Source: Bacteroidales bacterium (lineage in GTDB: Bacteria > Bacteroidota > Bacteroidia > Bacteroidales > P3). Taken from it: a DNA stretch of 40,408 bases. Position numbers and translations under genes: made by a program. Below, piece by piece: positions 1 through 8,334 of the stretch. The notes beneath the pieces were generated by a model. It was not told the DNA's origin and searched no databases. It worked only from the letters and a program-made list of their open reading frames with translations. The stretch lies in the NCBI GenBank assembly GCA_017439185.1, contig JAFRTM010000009.1, forward strand, positions 1 to 40,408. Reading direction: 5' to 3'. Each line of letters starts with the position of its first letter. Position 1 is the first letter of the stretch.

Positions 1-274
1 CAAATTTTTTTTCAAAGTTTTTTGGCTCCTTTTACATACTTCCGCTGATTGCCAGCGGTTTACACTTCGAAAAAATTTTTATTTTTTTCAAATCGGAGCC
101 GATAACGGGGGTTAAAACGGGCAATACGGCGGTGGATTTCAGCAAATTTGGCACAGGTTTTGACACGTTTCCTGTTAATAACTCTGCTTGTTGCTTATAA
201 TCAGTTAAATAAACCGTATTTGAGATTTTCTATGTCTCCTATATTATATTAATGTTCGCGCGCGCTAAAAGGGA

Positions 275-373
275 TTAAAGGTCCATTAATACTTCATTAA
301 TGGTTGATTCGACATTGGTTAAGGGTAAAGCAAGGGTAAATTCGATATTCATTAAGGTGAGATTAAGGTGGCA
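275..373. repeat. 11-bp degenerate tandem repeat array, 9 units
   Basis: Nine consecutive 11-base units can be laid end to end without a gap. Six begin with TTAA (275, 286, 297, 319, 352, 363), two begin with TTCG (308, 341) and one reads GCAAGGGTAAA (330). The unit TTCGACATTGG at 308 is identical to a unit at 32332, and TTAATGGTTGA at 297 differs by one base from TTAATGGTTGG at 39561, so this is a dispersed family and not a chance low-complexity run. The TAA triplets at 276, 287 and 298 fall in three different reading frames; since TTAA is its own complement, the first three units block all six frames. Confidence 0.8.
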
Positions 374-376
374 TTT

Positions 377-451
377 TGCTTTTGGCAAAGCAAGACGTTT
401 CCTTTACTCGGCATACAAACAAGTTTGTATGCTCTCGTTTTTCGGAAACGT
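377..451 (+). repeat. Two-hairpin repeat element, copy A
   Basis: A 75-bp stretch folds into two hairpins. The first has arms TGCTTT (377-382) and AAAGCA (387-392). The second has an outer stem ACGTTTCC (395-402) with GGAAACGT (444-451), enclosing an inner perfect stem GCATACAAAC (411-420) with GTTTGTATGC (423-432). Copy B at 39410-39484 has the same length and layout with mostly different bases. The element lies inside an 11-bp repeat array. It could be a REP-like mobile palindrome or a structured RNA; the sequence does not decide. Confidence 0.6.
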
Positions 452-483
452 TAAGGTGAGGTCCTACTTTGGATAAAGATAGG
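451..483. repeat. 11-bp repeat array, 3 further units after the hairpin element
   Basis: Three 11-base units follow the hairpin element: TTAAGGTGAGG at 451, TCCTACTTTGG at 462 and ATAAAGATAGG at 473. The first differs by one base from the unit at 352. The start at 451 is exactly 8 x 11 bases after the unit at 363, so the phase is kept across the element. Confidence 0.6.
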
Positions 484-687
484 CGTTGGGGCTGAAATGT
501 TAAATATTGGGAAGGTGTGTTAAAATTCCGCTGAGTTGGGGCGTTTTGGGGACTATATAGTAGGGATCGTGAAAAAAATTTATGGCGTGTGTAATATTTT
601 TGAAAGTTTTTGCGTCTAATGGTTTGTTAAAGTAATAATTTTTGAGTTTTTTTGTTATATAATATAACTGTATAGCACGGCAGGCTG

Positions 688-1176
688 ATGGATTCGATAG
701 AGAAATTGGAGAGATACAATGATTTCATGGGGCGTTTTTCGCGTCACGTGGAGAATTATTGTATAGACCACAGCGGGAGCCGAGAGGAGGCTTTGGATTT
801 GATGCAGGAGGTGAGGATGCGTATTTGGACGAGTCTGGATGGTTTTGAGGGGAGGAGTGGCGGAGAGGAGAACAACTGGCTGAAGATGGTGATGCGGTCG
901 GCGGTGACAGACTTCTACAGGAGAGACCGGCATGTGGATACGGTAAGGATAGAGAGTGTGGAGGTTGCGGCGGAGGAAGACTGCTGGGCGGAACTGAGGG
1001 ATATGCTGCAGTGGCTGGAGGTGGCGGAGCGGGAGCTGGTGGAGGAGCGGCTGAGCGGACTTTCGTCGGAGGAGATGGGGCAGAGGCATGGTATTACGGC
1101 TAACAATGTGAATCAAAAAATGTTTAGGATTATCAAAAAATTAAAGGAGATATATGAAAAATACTATGGAGAATGA
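688..1176 (+). CDS. ECF-type RNA polymerase sigma factor
   Basis: A 162-residue protein with the layout of an extracytoplasmic-function sigma factor, which directs RNA polymerase to a small set of promoters. Residues about 10-55 form the region-2 part, including the acidic helix with EEALDLMQEVRMRIW. Residues about 105-160 form region 4, a helix-turn-helix around SSEEMGQRHGITANNVNQK followed by a basic helix. The length is usual for the family. The ATG at 688 gives a full region 2. The stop overlaps the next gene by 23 bases, suggesting translational coupling with a membrane protein that could be its anti-sigma factor. There is no TonB-dependent receptor or FecR-type gene nearby, so this is not the usual Bacteroidetes nutrient-uptake module. 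Confidence 0.85.
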   Translation: MDSIEKLERYNDFMGRFSRHVENYCIDHSGSREEALDLMQEVRMRIWTSLDGFEGRSGGEENNWLKMVMRSAVTDFYRRDRHVDTVRIESVEVAAEEDCWAELRDMLQWLEVAERELVEERLSGLSSEEMGQRHGITANNVNQKMFRIIKKLKEIYEKYYGE

Positions 1177-1522
1177 GAAACGAGAACTGAAGACGGAGAT
1201 TGGCCTGCTGGAGAGGCTGACGGTGGACAGTGCGATGGAGGCGGAGTTGAGGCAACGATGGAAGAAGAGACGGCTGTGGACAGCGGCGAGACATTACCTG
1301 TGTGCCGGAGCGGTGACTGCGGTGGTTACGGTGGGAGTGGTGCTGCTGATTCCGGAGAGGCGGACGGAGGTGCCCATGATTCAGACTACCGGAGCAGTGG
1401 CGAAGGCTAAAGAGGTGGCAGAATGCGGCTATGAGTGCGCCACGGCAAAGGTCTTTAATACCGTTTATGGAAAATGCAGGGGGGGGCAAATTATTAACAA
1501 TCAGATAGTTAATAATAAATAA
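1154..1522 (+). CDS. Small single-pass membrane protein, candidate anti-sigma factor
   Basis: A 122-residue protein I do not recognise as a named family. It has a charged N-terminal part (about residues 1-45, rich in Glu, Lys and Arg), one hydrophobic segment near residues 48-66, and a short C-terminal part. This topology (cytoplasmic N-terminus, one membrane helix) and the 23-base overlap with the sigma gene are what one expects of an anti-sigma factor, but no zinc-binding or FecR motif is visible. The tail after the membrane segment has three cysteines. The function is an inference from position and topology only. The next gene starts 3 bases after its stop. Confidence 0.6.
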   Translation: MKNTMENEKRELKTEIGLLERLTVDSAMEAELRQRWKKRRLWTAARHYLCAGAVTAVVTVGVVLLIPERRTEVPMIQTTGAVAKAKEVAECGYECATAKVFNTVYGKCRGGQIINNQIVNNK

Positions 1523-1525
1523 CAA

Positions 1526-2092
1526 ATGAATAGCAGAACCAAAGTACTTGTAACACGGTGGGTGGTAACCGTGGTGATGGGATTGGCGGTGGTCGGCATT
1601 GCCGCTACGTGCAAGATTAACAAAGAAAAGAACGTAGAGCCGGAGACGAGCGAGATATACAAGCTGTTTGCCGGGAGGGAGGATTTGCGGGTGACGTTTC
1701 TGAAGGACGAGGAGATTGCCGAGGGGTTGAGTTCTGACGTAACGATCATAGAAGCTTTTGACTCGGCGACATTCCGGAAGTTTATGATAGATGACCTCAA
1801 ATGGAGCGAGGAGAGTTTCCATCTGTGGGATTCGCTGGGTGACGGCCAGAATAGGATAGGCGTTTGCTCATTCAAACGAGGGAATCCTGCCGAAGATCAG
1901 ACGAACCGGGACGGAGAAGACGATATGGCTATAGTGGAGTTTAACGATATGTACGTCTGCGTGTTTCACACGAAGAGCGTGGCAGACGCGAGCAAAATTA
2001 TGGAGATAAAGTTTTACGAGCACTTCTCGTATGTGCCCGACCGCGACAAAGAGCCGGAGGGACTGGGAGTGGAGACGGTAATTCAAGACTGA
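1526..2092 (+). CDS. Membrane-anchored or secreted protein of unknown function, third gene of the sigma operon
   Basis: A 188-residue protein. Residues about 10-29 form one hydrophobic segment that ends in GIAATC; this could be a membrane anchor or a poor lipoprotein signal (Thr before Cys is unusual for a lipobox). The rest is acidic and looks soluble and globular, with alternating beta-like and helical stretches, so it probably lies outside the inner membrane. I do not recognise a family. It follows the candidate anti-sigma gene by 3 bases and is probably part of the same transcript. It ends 9 bases before the convergent stop of radA. Confidence 0.6.
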   Translation: MNSRTKVLVTRWVVTVVMGLAVVGIAATCKINKEKNVEPETSEIYKLFAGREDLRVTFLKDEEIAEGLSSDVTIIEAFDSATFRKFMIDDLKWSEESFHLWDSLGDGQNRIGVCSFKRGNPAEDQTNRDGEDDMAIVEFNDMYVCVFHTKSVADASKIMEIKFYEHFSYVPDRDKEPEGLGVETVIQD

Positions 2093-2101
2093 CTTGGAGC
2101 G

Positions 2102-3469
2102 TCAGGCGAAGAGTTTGCGGAAGGCGTCTTCGATGACGGCGACCTCTACGATGTCGATGGCGTATTTCTTCTTGTCAAGGCCTTTGGTGTTATAACGGCT
2201 GACGAAGATCTTCTCGAAGCCGAGACGAGCCGCTTCGGCGATACGCTGTTCGACACGCGAGACGGGACGAATCTCGCCATTGAGGCCCATCTCGGCAGCG
2301 AGGCAGACGGTAGGCGGTATGGGGATATCGACATTGCTGGAGAGGATGGAGCAAGCCACGGCGAGGTCGATGGCCGGATCGTTGACGCGGATGCCGCCGG
2401 CGATGTTGAGGAAAACGTCCTTGGCGCCCAGTTTGAAGCCGCAACGTTTCTCGAGTACGGCGAGGAGCATGCTGAGACGACGGAAGTCGAAACCGTTGGC
2501 GTTACGCTGCGGAGTGCCATAGACGGCGGAGGAGACGAGCGACTGAACTTCGATGAATATAGGCCTGGCCCCTTCTAGAGTGGCCGATATGGCAGCGCCG
2601 CTGAGGTTTTCGTCGCGCTGGGAGAGGAGGATTTCTGACGGGTTGGGGACTTCCCGAAGCCCGCTGTTCTGCATCTCGAAGATGCCGAGCTCAGCGGTGG
2701 AGCCGAAACGGTTTTTGAGAGCACGGAGGATACGGAAGCCATAATTGCGGTCGCCTTCGAACTGGAGGACAGCGTCGACGATATGTTCCATCACCTTGGG
2801 TCCTGCGAGGGTACCGTCCTTGGTGATATGGCCGATGAGGAGCACGGGAGTGCCGCTGAGTTTGGCATAACGCTGGAACTCGGTGGTGCACTCGCGGATT
2901 TGCGATATGCTGCCGGCAGAAGAGTCGATGTCCTCGGAGTTGATAGTCTGGATGGAGTCCACGATGAGGATGTCGGGCTTTACCGCCTCGATATGCTGGA
3001 ATATGCGATTGGTAGAAGTTTCGGAGACCACGTACATCTCGCCCTGAGGAGAGCCTATGCGGTCGGCACGCATCTTGATCTGCTGCTCGCTTTCCTCACC
3101 GCTGACATAGAGGAGACGCTTGTCCTTGATGGAGAGGGCAGTCTGAAGAAGGAGGGTGGACTTTCCGATGCCCGGCTCGCCACCGAGGAGGATGAGGCTA
3201 CCCGGCACGATGCCGCCGCCGAGGACACGGTCGAACTCGTCGCAGTGGGTGCTCATACGGACCGTCTCGTCGTAGGTCACCTCCTCGATACGCTTAGGTT
3301 CGGAGAGAGAGAGACCCTGCTGCTTGGCAGACTTGGCCGAGGAGGTGGCAGCCTGGACCACTTCCTCGTCGAAAGTGTTCCATTTTCCACACTCGGGACA
3401 ACGACCGAGCCAAGAACTGCTCTGGTAGCCACACTCGCGGCAGAAGAAATATTTTTTAGCTTTAGCCAT
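2102..3469 (-). CDS. radA: DNA repair protein RadA (Sms)
   Basis: RadA is a RecA-like ATPase that helps branch migration and processing of recombination intermediates. At 455 residues it has the usual length. An N-terminal zinc finger has C10, C13, C24 and C27. The Walker A motif GEPGIGKS is at 97-104, and the Walker B-like strand ILIVDSIQT is at about 167-175. The RadA-specific KNRFG motif is at 252-256. A C-terminal Lon-protease-like domain occupies roughly the last 170 residues. The start at 3469 places the zinc finger at the N-terminus as in other RadA proteins. A near-perfect Bacteroidetes promoter lies upstream (3526-3556, minus strand). The gene converges on the sigma operon with only 9 bases between them. 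Confidence 0.97.
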   Translation of the reverse strand: MAKAKKYFFCRECGYQSSSWLGRCPECGKWNTFDEEVVQAATSSAKSAKQQGLSLSEPKRIEEVTYDETVRMSTHCDEFDRVLGGGIVPGSLILLGGEPGIGKSTLLLQTALSIKDKRLLYVSGEESEQQIKMRADRIGSPQGEMYVVSETSTNRIFQHIEAVKPDILIVDSIQTINSEDIDSSAGSISQIRECTTEFQRYAKLSGTPVLLIGHITKDGTLAGPKVMEHIVDAVLQFEGDRNYGFRILRALKNRFGSTAELGIFEMQNSGLREVPNPSEILLSQRDENLSGAAISATLEGARPIFIEVQSLVSSAVYGTPQRNANGFDFRRLSMLLAVLEKRCGFKLGAKDVFLNIAGGIRVNDPAIDLAVACSILSSNVDIPIPPTVCLAAEMGLNGEIRPVSRVEQRIAEAARLGFEKIFVSRYNTKGLDKKKYAIDIVEVAVIEDAFRKLFA

Positions 3470-3525
3470 AGTAATTACGTGATATATAAGCGAGACCGAA
3501 ATCCCGAATCAGAAGTTTCGAAATG

Positions 3526-3556
3526 CAAAATTACAACTTTTTTTCATTTCTCCAAA
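3526..3556 (-). promoter_or_regulatory. Bacteroidetes-type promoter for radA
   Basis: Read on the minus strand, the -7 box TAATTTTG (3526-3533) is preceded by TTTG (3553-3556) with exactly 19 bases between, which matches the Bacteroidetes consensus TTTG-N19-TAnnTTTG. It lies 57 bases upstream of the radA start. Confidence 0.75.
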
Positions 3557-3585
3557 GAATTTTCTATGTTTCGCAAAAAAATGTG

Positions 3586-3593
3586 TATCTTTG
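3586..3593 (+). promoter_or_regulatory. Bacteroidetes -7 promoter box for the GT39 gene
   Basis: TATCTTTG fits TAnnTTTG exactly. No good -33 partner is seen at the usual distance. It diverges from the radA promoter about 50 bases away. It covers the possible TTG start at 3591, which argues that translation begins later, at 3609 or 3615, on a short leader. Confidence 0.55.
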
Positions 3594-3608
3594 CAAAGTG
3601 AAAAGAGA

Positions 3609-5357
3609 ATGCCCATGCAGCGCAAAAGACCTATCCATAACATATTAGCGAAGATGCCGGCCGACGGCCTGGTGGCAATAATGCTCGTGGTGTGGTGGCT
3701 GCTGAACATGGTGGCGGGAGGAGTGGTGGAGCTGGCCAACGACGAAGCCTACTATTGGTGGTGGGCGACCGGAAGCGGATTGGACTGGGGCTACTACGAC
3801 CACCCGCCGATGGTGGCGTGGCTGATATGGCTTGGGGCATGGATACCGGGCGAGATAGGAGTGAGAGCCGTGGTGAGCCTGCTGCAGCCCGTGGGACTCT
3901 TTCTGCTGTGGAAGATGTTTGTGGGAGAATACCCGGAGAGCAACAACCGGAAGGCGGCTCTGCTGTTTGTTCTGGCAAGCTTTGCCATGCCATTGCTGCA
4001 ACTGTATGGACTATTGGCGTTGCCCGACGCACCATTGCTGTTCGGGACGGTGGTATTCCTGTGGGCCATACGGAGGATGTGGAGGAGAGGCGACGTGGCC
4101 AGTGCGGTGATGACCGGAGCGGCGACGGCACTGATAGGCTACAGCAAATACCAGGGCATAATCCTTGTGGTTACCGCAGGCATAGTATATATAGTGGCCG
4201 CCTGGCAGAACGGAAACAGATGGAAACGGACAGCTATGCTCATTACAATATGGATTGTGAGCGCGGCAGTATTGTATGCTCCCCATCTGATATGGCTGTG
4301 GAAGCACGACTGGGCTCCGTTGCGATACCATCTGGCAGAGCGTGCCACAGAAGAATACCGGTTTGCGTTCACACTGGAATACCTGGTGGGGCTACTGCTA
4401 CTGTTCTACCCGCTAATGATGTGGTTTGAGGCGAAAGGGCTGGCGAAAGGAGACAAGAGAAGTTTCGTGTCGAGGCTGATGCGGTGGACCGTGGCGGGAT
4501 ATGTGGCGTTCTTCTTCGTGGCGAGTTTCAAGGGGAGGACTCAGCCGCAGTGGGTGCTACCCGCGGTGATAGGCGTCGTGTGGCTTGTGATGGAACATGT
4601 GGCAAGAGCCAAGAGCAAGAAAGCGGTGACGATACTGGCAGTGCTGTCGGCAGTGCTGATGCTGACGGCGAGAGTGCTGGTGATGTTCAACCCCATGGGG
4701 TGGTCGGGAGAGCTGTGGGGCAACAAAGAACATTACACAGAAGTGGGACAAGTAGCCAAAGGCCGGCCCGTGATATATTTGCGAGACTATACCAGCTCGT
4801 GCAAATACCTGTTCTACACCGGAGGCGAAGCCTGCACCTTGCCGCTATATTTCGACCGGGACAGCCAATGGCAATACGCCGATGCAGACAAGGAGTGGAG
4901 AGGAAAAGACGTGTTGCTGATAGTGCCCGAGTGGTACAGCGCGGCGAAGCAAGAGTTGGCAGACGGGTCAGAAATCACCTATTGGGAAGTAACGGACTAT
5001 GTGCCGACAAGACGTATGGCCATAGAGGTGAAAGAGGCATGGACCGAGGGGCAAATGCTCAAAACCCGCCTGAAAATCACAAACCCCTATCCTTATGCCA
5101 TAGCAGGTTATAACGATAGATGGACACGAGTGAGGCTGTCATTCCGCCTGTCACAGAAAGAGCAACCGCATTTTGAGGCGGAGCTGAAAGAAAGCATCGG
5201 AGCTGGAGAAACCAAAGAGTTGGTATGCCAGTTTAACATCGGAGAGCTTGCGGAGAATATTGCAGACAAGCCAGCCGAGATGGGTTTGGAAATAGACGGA
5301 ATGCCAATCTGCAGCAATAGAGCGCATAGCCGGCTGCCACTCAAGATAGCGAAATAA
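3609..5357 (+). CDS. GT39/ArnT-like membrane glycosyltransferase
   Basis: An integral membrane protein of the glycosyltransferase 39 / ArnT-PMT superfamily, which moves sugars from polyprenyl-phosphate carriers to lipids or proteins on the outer face of the inner membrane. About 582 residues from this start. The family's first-loop acidic pair is seen as NDEAYYW (D45, E46), followed by GYYDHPPM at about 61-68, typical of the ArnT/dolichyl-phosphate-mannose branch. About ten hydrophobic segments fill residues 20-365; a soluble C-terminal domain follows. ATG codons at 3609 and 3615 are both possible; a TTG at 3591 lies inside the -7 promoter box and is unlikely. The acceptor cannot be read from the sequence. 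It converges on the next gene (16 bases between stops). Confidence 0.85.
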   Translation: MPMQRKRPIHNILAKMPADGLVAIMLVVWWLLNMVAGGVVELANDEAYYWWWATGSGLDWGYYDHPPMVAWLIWLGAWIPGEIGVRAVVSLLQPVGLFLLWKMFVGEYPESNNRKAALLFVLASFAMPLLQLYGLLALPDAPLLFGTVVFLWAIRRMWRRGDVASAVMTGAATALIGYSKYQGIILVVTAGIVYIVAAWQNGNRWKRTAMLITIWIVSAAVLYAPHLIWLWKHDWAPLRYHLAERATEEYRFAFTLEYLVGLLLLFYPLMMWFEAKGLAKGDKRSFVSRLMRWTVAGYVAFFFVASFKGRTQPQWVLPAVIGVVWLVMEHVARAKSKKAVTILAVLSAVLMLTARVLVMFNPMGWSGELWGNKEHYTEVGQVAKGRPVIYLRDYTSSCKYLFYTGGEACTLPLYFDRDSQWQYADADKEWRGKDVLLIVPEWYSAAKQELADGSEITYWEVTDYVPTRRMAIEVKEAWTEGQMLKTRLKITNPYPYAIAGYNDRWTRVRLSFRLSQKEQPHFEAELKESIGAGETKELVCQFNIGELAENIADKPAEMGLEIDGMPICSNRAHSRLPLKIAK

Positions 5358-5373
5358 AAAGATTAGATTACCC

Positions 5374-6648
5374 TCAGAAGTCGTCTTCGACTTTTACCAC
5401 TTTGTAGACTTTGTCGTTGCGGCGGAGGGGCTGGGAGGTTTTGAAACTGTAGAGGTCGCCTTGCTGGACGAGAGGGACCGGGTCGCGGTCGAGACGGAAC
5501 TCGGAGACGGTGGCACGATAGACGCCTGTGGTGGGGCCTGTGACCATCAGCTCGTCGCCCGGACGCAGGGACTCGGCAGTCTGGAGCTTGGCTTCGGCTA
5601 CAGAGACACGGTTGAAGTAGTTGGTTATTACACCGAGATAGACTTTGTTCTCCGTGGCTTGCGAGCCGTAGCGTTCGGTCCACTCGCCGAGACGGCGTCC
5701 GAGGTAGTAGCCGTCCCAGAAACCACGGTTGAAGACGGTGGCCAGCCTGGTTGTGAGCTGGTCGATGAGTTCTTGGGTATAGCGTCCTTGCCTGATAGCG
5801 AGGAGAGCCTCTTTGTAGCACTCCACGACAGTCTTGACATAGTCGGCACTGCGGCCGCGGCCTTCAATTTTTAGGACTCGCACACCCGCCTTCACAATCT
5901 TGTCGAGGAACGAGATGGTGCAGAGGTCCTTGGGCGACATGATGTATTTGTTGTCGATGACCATCTCGATGTCGGACTCGAGGTCTTTGACGAGATACTC
6001 GCGGCGGCAGAGTTGGAGACAGGCGCCGCGGTTGGCGGAATAGTTGTAGTTGTCGAGGCTGAGGTAGCACTTGCCCGAGACGGACATGCAGAGAGCGCCG
6101 TGGGCAAAGACTTCGAGCTGGACCAGTTCACCCTTTGGGCCACGGATGTCGCGAGCCTTTATCTGCTCATGGATGGCAGCCACCTGCTTGAGCGAGAGCT
6201 CACGGGCGGTGACCATCACATCGGCATAGCGGGAGAAGAATTCCACCGCCTCGATATTGGAGATGTTGGCCTGGGTGGAAATATGGACCTCGACCCCTTG
6301 GGAGCGGGCATAGTTGATGACGGCCATGTCCGAGGCTATGATGGCCGAGACCCCTTCGCCCTTCGCCCGGTCGATGATGGCGTGCATCTCGGAAATCTCG
6401 TCGTCATAGATGATCGTATTGACGGTGAGATAGGTGCGGATGCCGTGGGAGTGGGCGATGGAGCATATCTGGGCGAGGTCTTCGAGCGAGAAGTTGTTGG
6501 CCGAGCGGGAGCGCATATTGAGCTTGCCGACACCGAAATAGACCGAGTCGGCACCCGCCTGTACAGCCGCGGCGAGGGACTCGTAGGAGCCCACCGGAGC
6601 CATCACTTCGACGTCCTGGATTGATGGGTTGAAATCGGTAACAGCCAT
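5374..6648 (-). CDS. U32 peptidase-family protein (tRNA hydroxylation type, TrhP/YegQ-like)
   Basis: A 424-residue protein of the U32 family. The family signature runs from E179 to S197 (EVFAHGALCMSVSGKCYLS), with further cysteines at 210 and 214. Several U32 proteins are now known to act in RNA hydroxylation (TrhP/YegQ makes 5-hydroxyuridine at tRNA position 34; RlhA acts on 23S rRNA), so a tRNA-modifying role is more likely than proteolysis. The length of about 420 residues fits the YegQ/TrhP-like group better than the longer RlhA. It follows the alpha/beta hydrolase gene by 10 bases in transcription order and may share its transcript, although no functional link is apparent. Confidence 0.85.
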   Translation of the reverse strand: MAVTDFNPSIQDVEVMAPVGSYESLAAAVQAGADSVYFGVGKLNMRSRSANNFSLEDLAQICSIAHSHGIRTYLTVNTIIYDDEISEMHAIIDRAKGEGVSAIIASDMAVINYARSQGVEVHISTQANISNIEAVEFFSRYADVMVTARELSLKQVAAIHEQIKARDIRGPKGELVQLEVFAHGALCMSVSGKCYLSLDNYNYSANRGACLQLCRREYLVKDLESDIEMVIDNKYIMSPKDLCTISFLDKIVKAGVRVLKIEGRGRSADYVKTVVECYKEALLAIRQGRYTQELIDQLTTRLATVFNRGFWDGYYLGRRLGEWTERYGSQATENKVYLGVITNYFNRVSVAEAKLQTAESLRPGDELMVTGPTTGVYRATVSEFRLDRDPVPLVQQGDLYSFKTSQPLRRNDKVYKVVKVEDDF

Positions 6649-6658
6649 CGGGAAAAGA

Positions 6659-7576
6659 TTATTTGCCGGTATAGAGTTGTATGATGTTCATATTGGTCCA
6701 CTTGTTGGGCTTGAGAGCCTCGTCCTCGCAAGTGGCGTCATAGTAGGTCACCCGGCCGTCGAGAGCAGCGTTGACGAAAGCCTCGAACTCCTGTATTGTG
6801 GAGGGGAGATAGCCAGCCACTTCGTGTCCACGGCCTTTGAAACGAAGAATCCAATAGGGATAACGATGACGACGGAACTGATGCTTCACAAGCCAGTTGG
6901 CTCCAACAAAGTGGTGACGGCAGAAGTGGAACTGACGATAAAAGACAATCTTGTCCTTGGTGCCGTGGAAGAAGCAGGTGGGAGCCGGCGGTGTGTTGTA
7001 GCGAATCTTGCCGTGTCCGGAATATATGGCGCCGGCATAGGGGATGACGGCAGCCGGTTTCCACCCTTGGGGGAGGACGGCAGCCGGAGGGAGAGAGTTG
7101 GCACGGGAGAAGTCGGTCTGAAGGATGGTTACCGAACCGGCGCTGTTGCCAGTGAGGATGATCTTTTGAGGGTCTATGCACAGCTCGCCGCTGTGGGAGA
7201 CCAGCCAGGCGAGCGCCGCGCAACAATCCTCTGTGGCATAGCGTATGGCGGTGTCGAAATAGCCGAAGACCTTGTTCCACTTGAAGTGGTCGGGGTCCAC
7301 CTTGCGGAGGCCGAGACGGTAGTCGATGGCTACGGCGGTGAAGCCGCGCGAGGCGAGGAGCTTGCAGCAAGAGATGGAGGTGGAGTCGTTGCGGGCACCT
7401 ATGACGAAGCCGCCGCCGAAGACATAGACCACGCAGGCGTGGTCGGGACGGGGATTGGCCGGACGATAGACGTCGAGCTTGAGTGCCGAGTCAGGCCGCT
7501 CGACATAGGTGTAGGTTTCCTGGGCTATGAGTTGGGTAGCAGCAAAGAGGAGGAGTGCGAGGAGTAGGCGTCTCAT
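6659..7576 (-). CDS. Secreted alpha/beta hydrolase (esterase/lipase type)
   Basis: A 305-residue exported protein. Residues 1-19 form a signal peptide (basic MRR, a Leu/Ala-rich core, cleavage near LIAQ). The oxyanion-hole region is FGGGF (about 53-57), the nucleophile elbow is GNSAG at 143-147 with Ser145, the likely acid is Asp208 in HGTKDK, and the likely histidine is His251 in GRGHEV. This is the complete triad of the esterase/lipase (BD-FAE-like) group. The substrate is unknown; a carbohydrate ester or small acyl ester in the periplasm is plausible. It starts 2 bases after the end of the upstream lipoprotein gene, so the two are probably co-transcribed. Confidence 0.85.
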   Translation of the reverse strand: MRRLLLALLLFAATQLIAQETYTYVERPDSALKLDVYRPANPRPDHACVVYVFGGGFVIGARNDSTSISCCKLLASRGFTAVAIDYRLGLRKVDPDHFKWNKVFGYFDTAIRYATEDCCAALAWLVSHSGELCIDPQKIILTGNSAGSVTILQTDFSRANSLPPAAVLPQGWKPAAVIPYAGAIYSGHGKIRYNTPPAPTCFFHGTKDKIVFYRQFHFCRHHFVGANWLVKHQFRRHRYPYWILRFKGRGHEVAGYLPSTIQEFEAFVNAALDGRVTYYDATCEDEALKPNKWTNMNIIQLYTGK

Positions 7577-7578
7577 TT

Positions 7579-8334
7579 CTATTTGTTTCTAAAGATGTAG
7601 AGGTCGTAGGTGATACCAGTGATGATGGTTATGGGAGTATAGCTCACCCCCGTGTTGCCGAAGAAGTAGCTGTCGTTCATACTCCCTCCCAGCAGGTGGC
7701 TGTAGCCTATGTCGAGAGTCCACTTGAGGTGGGGACCGCCGGCACGGAAGAAGAACTGAGGCTCGAGGACGAGAGCGGGGGATGTGCAGGTAAGGATGTC
7801 TCCGCTTTTGATCTTCGTATCGGTAATGTTGGGGAACATGCCGCCGACCTTGAACGCCACTCCGATGTCGATATGGTCGTTGGCCAGTCCTGCCCAGCCG
7901 AAGTTGCATTGTGCGAACGGCAGGTGGTAATGGCCTTCGGTCAGGCGAGTGACGACGTCGGCCGAGTCTTTTTGTTCCCAATGGCCGAGTCCGAATCCGT
8001 AGCCGAGGTAGCCTTCGAGGACCGCCTTGCCCCATGACTTGTAGCCGCCGACGGCAGCTTGCGTATATCCCCCTTTGGCACCGCCCCAGTTGCCGTGGGC
8101 TTGAACGGCGAGCCAGTCGGTGACGCCATAGGTGACCGTTCCACCAAGATAGGCATCGCCACCCATAGGAGAGAGGCCGATGCTGGCATTCATCTGAAGC
8201 TGACCTTTCTCGTGGATGAGCGGAGCCTGGACCACTTGGGGACGATACATCACACAAGAGGTGAGCGATGCGAGCATAAGAACCATCGCGACGAGGGAGA
8301 GACATTTAGCGGTAGAAAACTTATAGATATTCAT
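7579..8334 (-). CDS. Lipoprotein, probably an outer-membrane beta-rich protein
   Basis: A 251-residue protein from the ATG at 8334; a longer reading frame up to 8463 exists but only this start gives a proper lipoprotein signal. Residues 1-27 are a signal peptide with lipobox LTSC (Cys27). The mature part is rich in Gly and aromatic residues in alternating patterns (repeated short beta-strand-like stretches such as WLAVQAHGNWGG and YLGYGFGLGHWE), which suggests an outer-membrane barrel or beta-sandwich. I do not recognise a named family. It is the first gene of a likely three-gene transcript with the hydrolase and the U32 protein. Confidence 0.65.
   Translation of the reverse strand: MNIYKFSTAKCLSLVAMVLMLASLTSCVMYRPQVVQAPLIHEKGQLQMNASIGLSPMGGDAYLGGTVTYGVTDWLAVQAHGNWGGAKGGYTQAAVGGYKSWGKAVLEGYLGYGFGLGHWEQKDSADVVTRLTEGHYHLPFAQCNFGWAGLANDHIDIGVAFKVGGMFPNITDTKIKSGDILTCTSPALVLEPQFFFRAGGPHLKWTLDIGYSHLLGGSMNDSYFFGNTGVSYTPITIITGITYDLYIFRNK

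Larger units (their letters stand above)
1..687. other. Non-coding region upstream of the ECF sigma operon
   Basis: No credible gene is visible here. The stretch is AT-rich. A short hairpin lies at 42-58 (arms CCGCTG and CAGCGG, 5-base loop), which could end an upstream transcript, although its T-run is weak. An 11-bp repeat array occupies 275-373 and resumes at 451-483, with a two-hairpin element in between; these have their own entries. I found no clear TAnnTTTG promoter directly in front of the sigma factor gene. The bases just upstream (about 590-670) are T-rich and contain near-matches only. Confidence 0.7.

Noticed and set aside
241-270. CG-rich alternating run near 257-264
   Set aside because: Only eight bases of alternating CG; too short to support a Z-DNA or regulatory claim.
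275-373. Array read as iterons of a replication origin
   Set aside because: Iteron-like spacing was considered, but the same repeats occur at eight places and no replication initiator gene or DnaA boxes were seen.
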